NCBI GenBank assembly: GCA_021805025.1
Contig: JAJZGF010000020.1
Coordinates: 1 to 35,473 of the forward strand
Reading direction: 5' to 3'
Source: Acidobacteriota bacterium
GTDB taxonomy: Bacteria; Acidobacteriota; Terriglobia; Terriglobales; Acidobacteriaceae
Length of the DNA stretch: 35,473 nt
A program made the translations under genes and the position numbers. This document shows positions 31,156 to 35,473 of the stretch, in pieces; the stretch's first letter is position 1; each line of letters begins with the position of its first letter. The notes under the pieces were generated by a model. That model was not told the origin of the DNA. It saw only the letters and a list, made by a program, of their open reading frames with translations, and searched no databases.

Positions 31156-31440
31156 CTAATTCTTGTTGCTATTCATTTTGACCGGCCTAAGCAGATGCGA
31201 GAACGTGAGTTGGGCGAGCTTCCACTTGCCATTTTCCTGAATATAAACCTCGGTCACCATAAAAGGGTTGGTGACTTCGTGGTCACCAACTGCTGCCTGC
31301 AAATCGATGTCCTCTAGCAGGATGGCCGTGCTGCCAAATATGCGGGCGTCAACTGCGTAAACCACGGCCTTCTTGTACCAGATGCCACCACTCTTGATGG
31401 TGGCCAGTTCCTGGGTCTTTCCCCAGGTTCCTCCCATGTG
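31156..31440 (-). pseudogene. NTF2/SnoaL-like protein, 5' end lost to an IS21 insertion
   Basis: The reading frame ending at 31156 has a good NTF2-like C-terminus: KTQELATIKSGGIWYKKA, RIFGSTAILLEDIDL, NPFMVTEVYIQENGKWKLAQL. Upstream of about 31440 the frame enters the antisense of an IS21 istB end, so the first half is missing. Members of this family are small alpha+beta barrels, often enzymes or binding proteins. Confidence 0.7.
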
Positions 31441-31441
31441 A

Positions 31442-31600
31442 GTGATCACCAGCAACCTGCCCTTCGACGAGTGGACTGAGATCTTCGGCTCCGAACGGCT
31501 CACCGGCGCTCTGCTCGATCGCATCACCCACCACGTCCACATCCTGGAGATGAACGCCGACTCCTACCGCCTCAAGCAAAGCCGCCGCAAACGCCCCTGA
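31442..31600 (+). pseudogene. istB: 3' fragment of istB (IS21 helper ATPase)
   Basis: Reads VITSNLPFDEWTEIFG, then RLTGALLDRITHHVHILEM and SYRLKQSRRKRP before TGA at 31598. This is the highly conserved IstB C-terminus. A TGA immediately precedes the fragment and the AAA+ core is missing. Confidence 0.82.
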
Positions 31601-31622
31601 ATAGCCCGGCCCAAACGCGCCT

Positions 31623-31671
31623 CGGGGGAGGAGGGCCGCCTTCGCTACGCTCCGGCGCCCCTCCTCCCCCG
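31623..31671. terminator. strong GC-rich hairpin after istB
   Basis: CGGGGGAGGAGGG (31623-31635) pairs perfectly with CCCTCCTCCCCCG (31659-31671), and a further 4 bp pair inside after one mismatch. It lies just downstream of the istB stop and probably ends or insulates IS transcription. Confidence 0.6.
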
Positions 31672-31701
31672 AAACATCACCTCCTTGCCTCTACTGGTTC
31701 C

Positions 31702-31745
31702 CTTTTACTCCGCCCCAGTGGTCTACTTTTACTCCGCCCTTGACA
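31702..31745. repeat. IS21 terminal repeats
   Basis: CTTTTACTCCGCCC occurs twice, at 31702-31715 and 31726-31739, spaced by 24 bases and followed by TTGACA. Multiple short repeats at the ends are typical of IS21 elements and are transposase-binding sites. Confidence 0.6.
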
Positions 31746-31782
31746 GAAATGGGTCAAAAAATCGGGAGGCTTTTTGTCCCTG

Positions 31783-31992
31783 GTACAAAATGGGTACAAA
31801 ACGGTCACAAAAACGACCCGATTTTCAGGCCCTGATTGGTAAGTGTAGGAAAAGAAAAAGCTTAAGTATGGTGGAGGCGGCGGGAGTCGAACCCGCCAAC
31901 AGCACTGAAAACACTCAAGTTACTGATACTGCGAATGCCTGAAATTCACCGAATTCCACGATTGCCAGGTTTGCGTACAAATCGCGTACAAA
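31783..31992 (+). repeat. two pairs of GTACAAA direct repeats flanking the tRNA-end sequence
   Basis: GTACAAA(A) begins at 31783 and 31794, and again at 31975 and 31986. Within each pair the period is 11 bp, one helical turn. All copies are in the same orientation, and the pairs sit on either side of the tRNA-like core. This resembles arm-type binding sites of a tyrosine integrase. Confidence 0.5.
31869..31897 (-). other. 3' end of a tRNA or tmRNA (attachment-site-like)
   Basis: On the minus strand GCGGG-TTCGACT-CCCGC forms a perfect T-arm with its 7-base loop. It is followed by the 7-base acceptor strand CGCCTCC, a discriminator A and CCA. No matching GGAGGCG 5' strand with a D-arm and anticodon arm lies at tRNA distance, so the gene is incomplete. 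Such 3' ends are common att sites of integrative elements. The sequence suits a serine tRNA or tmRNA end. Confidence 0.6.
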
Positions 31993-32002
31993 GAATTTCA
32001 GG
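31938..32002. repeat. 10-bp inverted repeat beside the att-like core
   Basis: CCTGAAATTC (31938-31947) and GAATTTCAGG (31993-32002) are exact reverse complements separated by 45 bases that include one GTACAAA pair. It may be a recombinase or excisionase site, or a structural element. Confidence 0.4.
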
Positions 32003-32406
32003 AACTCCCAGAATCCCAGCAGGTGCATCTTCCGATCCATTCCGCGGACGATCTGAAGTATTCTCTGACCTTTATACATCAGTTCCGTCTGCAGTGGCCG
32101 GGAATGGGCGATTCTTCAATTGTGTCTGCCGGCCATGCGCCTCATCTGATCGATGGCCTCTAGTTCGTTTTTGATGGGAAGCTCTCTTCGGCTGCAATTG
32201 ACTCGGCAGACAACCAGATTGTCGTCACCGTCCACAACGCCCGGGAATAGGGGCCTGGGTCAGACGCCTCCAGGGTGCTGCTCCATTCCGAGCCGCAGTT
32301 GCGAGCCTCTGTGCGCCAGTTCTATCGAACCTCTTGTGAGAAAACAGTGGGCATTTTTCTTACAGGTTCGCACGGTCGAAAACAGGACTGGCCTTGACTT
32401 CTACGG

Positions 32407-32460
32407 TTAACGCGGCCATGATAATTACCACGGCCACGATAGTTAACGTGGCCAAGGTAA
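32407..32460 (+). promoter_or_regulatory. three tandem 18-bp repeats, likely operator
   Basis: TTAACGCGGCCATGATAA, TTACCACGGCCACGATAG and TTAACGTGGCCAAGGTAA are contiguous, imperfect 18-bp repeats ending 4 bases before the ATG at 32465. They also contain the perfect inverted repeat GGCCACG (32432-32438) / CGTGGCC (32447-32453) around GTTAAC. The last unit includes the ribosome site AAGG, so a bound protein would block expression. The downstream protein has an AbiEi-like winged-helix part, and AbiEi antitoxins repress their own promoters by binding repeats. Confidence 0.6.
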
Positions 32461-32464
32461 AGAC

Positions 32465-33661
32465 ATGGCCTCCCCGCTTTCCAATCCGAACTCTCCCGGC
32501 GCGCACAGTGGGCGCGAGTTCGAGGACCTCGTCGCCAACCTCTTTCGCCAGCACGGCTGGCGGGTGAAAAAGGAGCCTATGCCCGCCGACAAGGGTGCGG
32601 ACATCGTCGTCGCCCGCGGTAACCAGCGCTACATCATCGAATGCAAAGTTGCCTCCGAGGGCCGGCCGGACCGGCTTGTGCCCTTGCTCTCGCAGGCCAT
32701 CCTCCAAGCGCGGGCCTATGCCCAGGCATTTCCCGAACCGGCAGCGCCGCTCGCCGTCGTCGGCGCCCCTGCAATCTCTCCGAGCGCCGCAAAGAGCTTG
32801 GTCAGTTTTCTCTCCCAGTTCGCGCCCGACGTCGCAGTCGGCATCCTCGACCGCGAAGGCTTCCGGCACTTCGTCGGGCCCGGTCTCGAAAAACTCAATG
32901 CCGCACCTCCCCGCCGGGGGCACCGGCAGAAGCTCCCTCCGCCCGAGTCGGCGTACCTGTTCTCCGATCTCAGTCAATGGATGCTGAAGGTTCTCCTCGC
33001 GCCCCTGCTCCCCGAAGATCTTCTTCGCGCGCCGCGGAGAGAATACCGCAACGCTTCGGAGCTCGCGGCCGCGGCTGAGGTCTCCGTGATGAGCGCCTTC
33101 CGCTTCGTGCGCCAGCTGCGTCAGGAGGGGTTTCTTGACCAGAACGATGAACCATTCCGTCTGGTGCGCCGAAAAGAACTCCTGCGCCGCTGGCAAGCCG
33201 CGAATCTGCGCGGTGCACCCGAGCTTCCCCTGCGTTGGATCATTCCGCGCAAAAGCGAGCGCCCGCTGCTGGCCGCGCTCTACGCCTATAACGCCAAGCC
33301 CGACGTAAAGCGCGAATCGGCGCCACGAGCCTGTGTCAGCATGTTTGCCGCAGCCGAATCCCTCGGATTCGGTTTCGTGCACGGCGTTCCGCCTTACTTC
33401 TATCTCGAAAGCCTGGACCGGGAAGTCCTCAGCCGCATGGGGCTCTCACCGGAGGGGGCGGAACAAAGACCGGACGTTTATGTGCGCATTCCCGCTTTCC
33501 GGGAATCCGTCTTCCGCGCCGCAGTCGTCCGCGACGGCGTTCCAGTTGCTGACATCCTGCAGGTTTGGCTGGACGTGAGCTCCCATCCGGCTCGAGGCGA
33601 GGCACAGGCCGAAGAGATCCGCCACCGCATCCTTGCGCCGATCTTCGAGGAGAAACCGTAA
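32465..33661 (+). CDS. Mrr-like nuclease domain joined to AbiEi-like winged-helix protein
   Basis: 398 residues. The N-terminal part (about 13-130) is a PD-(D/E)xK nuclease fold of the Mrr type: FEDLVANLFRQHGWRV, then D46 in KGADIVVARG and E59-x-K61 in YIIECKV, all catalytic residues present. From about 160 to 235 there is a winged-helix region (RNASELAAAAEVSVMSAFRF, RQLRQEGFL). The C-terminal part (LRWIIPR, GFGFVHGVPPYFYLE, ADILQVWLDVSSHPARG) resembles AbiEi-type antitoxin/regulator proteins. The stop overlaps the next start (TAATG). A nuclease fused to an antitoxin-like regulator next to a nucleotidyltransferase suggests a defence or toxin-antitoxin unit; function is inferred. Confidence 0.75.
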   Translation: MASPLSNPNSPGAHSGREFEDLVANLFRQHGWRVKKEPMPADKGADIVVARGNQRYIIECKVASEGRPDRLVPLLSQAILQARAYAQAFPEPAAPLAVVGAPAISPSAAKSLVSFLSQFAPDVAVGILDREGFRHFVGPGLEKLNAAPPRRGHRQKLPPPESAYLFSDLSQWMLKVLLAPLLPEDLLRAPRREYRNASELAAAAEVSVMSAFRFVRQLRQEGFLDQNDEPFRLVRRKELLRRWQAANLRGAPELPLRWIIPRKSERPLLAALYAYNAKPDVKRESAPRACVSMFAAAESLGFGFVHGVPPYFYLESLDREVLSRMGLSPEGAEQRPDVYVRIPAFRESVFRAAVVRDGVPVADILQVWLDVSSHPARGEAQAEEIRHRILAPIFEEKP

Positions 33662-34488
33662 TGGCCGTCCAATCGGATGTCGAGTATTTCGCCCGCCTGG
33701 TCGACGCCCTCGAACCGTGGCTAGATCAGGTCGTCATCATCGGCGGCTGGGCACACCGGCTCTACCGCCAGCACCCTCTCGCGCAGCCGCTCGACTACGA
33801 GCCTCTCGGAACCTTCGACACCGACATCGCCGTCCCGCTCGATCTGCCCGCTACCGGCGAGCAGTTTCGCGCGCGGCTGCTCGAAAGGGACTTCCGCGAA
33901 GAGCTGATGGGCGATATGCAGCCTCCGGCTGCGCACTACCGCGTCGAGAGCGGAGACAACAGCTTTTACGCGGAGTTTCTGACACCGCTTGAGGGCAGCG
34001 CAGTCAAGCGCGGAGGCAGGCGTGACGTAACGGCCCGTGTCTCCGGAGTCTCAGTCCAGAAGCTCCGTTACCTCGAACTGTTGCTCCAAAATCCCTGGGA
34101 TGTGATGATCGCCCCGGCCACGGGCTATCCGACGCCCGGCGTTCGACGCATCCTTCTTCCCAACGCGGCGGCATTCCTGGTGCAGAAGATTCTGATTCAC
34201 GAAAAGCGTGATCGCGACAGGCGCGCCAAGGACATTCTTTATATCCACGACACGATCGAGACCTTTGGCGGCAATCTCGCTGCGATTCGCGAGCAGTGGA
34301 AAACAAACGTTCAGCCCGTGCTGCACGCGAAGGCGGCCCGTGGGGTCGAGCGTGCCGCGGAAGAGTATTTTCGCGAAGTCAATGACACGATCCGCGAGGC
34401 CGCGCGCATCGCCATAGGCCGGAACGTGACACCGGAAATGGTCCGGGAAGTGTGCGCATTTGGGTGGCAACAGATCTTTAGCGCCTGA
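33661..34488 (+). CDS. AbiEii-like nucleotidyltransferase
   Basis: 275 residues from ATG 33661, which shares its A with the previous stop codon; GAGGAGA lies upstream. The nucleotidyltransferase fold is indicated by VVIIGGWAHRLY (27-34) and the metal-binding pair D53 and D55 in GTFDTDIAVP. A later helical region contains LVQKILIHEKRDRDRRAKDILYI, as in AbiEii/AbiGii toxins and related proteins. The partner gene carries the AbiEi-like part, so the order antitoxin-toxin matches type IV toxin-antitoxin and abortive-infection pairs. The nucleotide and target are unknown; an antibiotic-type nucleotidyltransferase is less likely from context. Confidence 0.75.
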   Translation: MAVQSDVEYFARLVDALEPWLDQVVIIGGWAHRLYRQHPLAQPLDYEPLGTFDTDIAVPLDLPATGEQFRARLLERDFREELMGDMQPPAAHYRVESGDNSFYAEFLTPLEGSAVKRGGRRDVTARVSGVSVQKLRYLELLLQNPWDVMIAPATGYPTPGVRRILLPNAAAFLVQKILIHEKRDRDRRAKDILYIHDTIETFGGNLAAIREQWKTNVQPVLHAKAARGVERAAEEYFREVNDTIREAARIAIGRNVTPEMVREVCAFGWQQIFSA

Positions 34489-34499
34489 AAGGAGGATCA

Positions 34500-35473
34500 A
34501 TGTTCCTGGACGCACTCAGGCTTAACAACTTCCGCTCTTTTGAAGACGAGCAAATCTGCTTTGGGAAGGATCTGACGATCCTGGTCGGAGAGAATAATGG
34601 TGGCAAAAGCAATACCATCGACGCTCTACGTTTGATTACTTCACCCCTTAGCGGCCGGCGCGAAATCTACTGTGAATCCTCAGATATTCGCTTCGGCGGC
34701 GCGGAACCCAAGTTTGAAGTTCAAGCCACCTTCTCCGACCTCAGTGTCCCACAGCAAGGAAGGCTGATCTCGGCTGTAACCGACCACACCCCTGGAAAAG
34801 TGACCTTCGGCCTCACATATGATGAGACCTCAAAACGTCTTCCTGTGCGTCCGACAAGCTGGGCAGGCCATTTGAGGTCTGCGCCAGAGCCCGGATGCCA
34901 AGACATGATTCGGCACGTGTATCTGCCACCTCTTCGCGACGCCAAGCGTGCTCTCGCTTCCGGAAACCCAACTCGAATTTATGCGCTCTTGCAGCACTTT
35001 CTGGGCGAGGATGATCCCAACGAACTCGCCAAACGACTGAGGCGCGACTCAGGGGAACAGATCTTGAAGGACATCGGCGGAGCTGTCGATATTGGACTCG
35101 CCGCGTTGACGTCCGGCGTCCGCCGCCAAGCCTCGTCACTCGGCTTTAGTACAGACGAAAGCCTCATCGATATTGCCCGCGAACTCCGTTTCAAGTTGGC
35201 TGATTACGGAATCGACCCCGAGGACTTGCGCTACACCGGTCACGGCTATGCGAATCTTCTTTACATCGCCACCATCGCGGTCGAACTGGAAAAGGTAAAG
35301 AGCGCTGATCTGACTATGTTTTTGGTGGAAGAACCAGAGGCACATCTTCACCCCCAACTTCAAGCTGCGGTTCTTTGTTTTTTGGAGGAGCAAGCAGAGA
35401 AATCGAGAAAGATCAAGCAGGGCTATCGGGGCCCCGCGGGGCAGTTGCAGGTCATTGTCGCTACACACTCCCC
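34500..35473 (+). CDS. OLD/RecF-like AAA ATPase, 3' end beyond window
   Basis: ATG 34500 follows a strong AAAGGAGG six bases upstream and only 11 bases after the nucleotidyltransferase stop. The 324 visible residues start FLDALRLNNFRSFED and contain Walker A VGENNGGKS (29-37). A helical insertion follows, then the Walker B region MFLVEEPEAHLHPQLQ (E277/E278) and the ATHS motif at the very end. This is the SMC-like ATPase of OLD nucleases, RecF-type proteins and defence ATPases. A C-terminal TOPRIM nuclease, as in OLD/GajA, may lie just outside the window. Confidence 0.85.
   Translation, partial: MFLDALRLNNFRSFEDEQICFGKDLTILVGENNGGKSNTIDALRLITSPLSGRREIYCESSDIRFGGAEPKFEVQATFSDLSVPQQGRLISAVTDHTPGKVTFGLTYDETSKRLPVRPTSWAGHLRSAPEPGCQDMIRHVYLPPLRDAKRALASGNPTRIYALLQHFLGEDDPNELAKRLRRDSGEQILKDIGGAVDIGLAALTSGVRRQASSLGFSTDESLIDIARELRFKLADYGIDPEDLRYTGHGYANLLYIATIAVELEKVKSADLTMFLVEEPEAHLHPQLQAAVLCFLEEQAEKSRKIKQGYRGPAGQLQVIVATHS

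Larger units (their letters stand above)
31441..31745 (+). mobile_element. right end of an IS21-family element
   Basis: It contains the last 52 codons of istB, a strong hairpin after the stop, and the terminal repeats ending near TTGACA at 31745. The left part of the element, with istA and most of istB, is absent. It is a deletion remnant whose left side is joined directly to the NTF2-like fragment. Confidence 0.72.
31746..32406. other. non-coding island boundary region
   Basis: 660 bases between the IS21 end and the defence-like operon, with no supportable coding frame. It holds GTACAAA repeat pairs, a tRNA/tmRNA 3' end and a long-loop inverted repeat, all suggesting an integration site. 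The promoter of the operon must lie in its right part. Confidence 0.55.

Noticed and set aside
31869-32271. A complete tmRNA on the minus strand, because CGCCTCC at 32265-32271 could pair with the 3' acceptor strand about 400 bases away.
   Set aside because: The putative 5' end continues TCTGACCCAGG and lacks the conserved TTCGACGGG-type sequence of tmRNA, and no tag-peptide frame was recognised. The 7-base match is probably chance.
32360-33382. A 340-residue open frame on the minus strand.
   Set aside because: It is antisense to the Mrr-AbiEi gene, has no family motif and is a composition effect of GC-rich DNA.

Overview
The window looks like chromosome of a Gram-negative, fairly GC-rich bacterium. 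The gene families fit an acidobacterium (Terriglobia/Acidobacteriaceae-like): ADP-heptose genes for LPS, Mla-type lipid transport, a DUF2255 protein, and an AraC-linked cluster of aldo/keto reductases and cupins. This placement is inferred from gene content only.

Left part (1-17.8 kb): an IS630-family element with a frame-split transposase cut by the window edge, then mostly housekeeping genes. These are a secreted amidohydrolase, a ROK-family protein and a glutaryl-CoA dehydrogenase-like enzyme. A minus-strand run follows with an MlaE-like permease, an MlaF-like ATPase and a secreted zinc-dependent phospholipase C-like protein. Divergent from it is a trehalose module: an unusual membrane-anchored, HAMP-containing trehalose-6-phosphate synthase followed by its phosphatase. 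Then come a glycine-zipper lipoprotein, a two-component pair (PDZ/membrane/GAF/PAS histidine kinase plus sigma-54 activator) and an AraD-like epimerase.

Middle (18-23.3 kb): a surface-polysaccharide region with decay. An intact family 2 glycosyltransferase is followed by a hexapeptide acyltransferase pseudogene that runs into a 5'-truncated Wzz-like gene. On the other strand lie hldE and gmhA; gmhA has a frameshift that destroys its C-terminus. A degraded C-terminal piece of an ECF sigma factor follows.

Accessory metabolism (23.3-31.2 kb): DUF2255, an SDR oxidoreductase, three intact aldo/keto reductases, a lipocalin-like protein, an AraC-type regulator transcribed divergently, a secreted cupin and a secreted cupin-carboxymuconolactone decarboxylase fusion. 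Remnants lie between and beyond them: a signal-peptide stub, a fourth aldo/keto reductase pseudogene and an NTF2-like fragment cut off by an IS21-type end.

Right part (31.4-35.5 kb): an island boundary and a candidate defence operon. The boundary has an IS21 end, the 3' end of a tRNA or tmRNA without its 5' half (attachment-site-like), and two pairs of GTACAAA repeats phased by 11 bp. Beyond it three tightly packed genes run rightward: an Mrr-like nuclease domain joined to an AbiEi-like winged-helix protein, an AbiEii-like nucleotidyltransferase, and an OLD/RecF-like ATPase that runs off the window. Three tandem 18-bp repeats sit immediately before the first start codon and look like an autoregulatory operator. 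This operon is the best candidate for an undescribed system.
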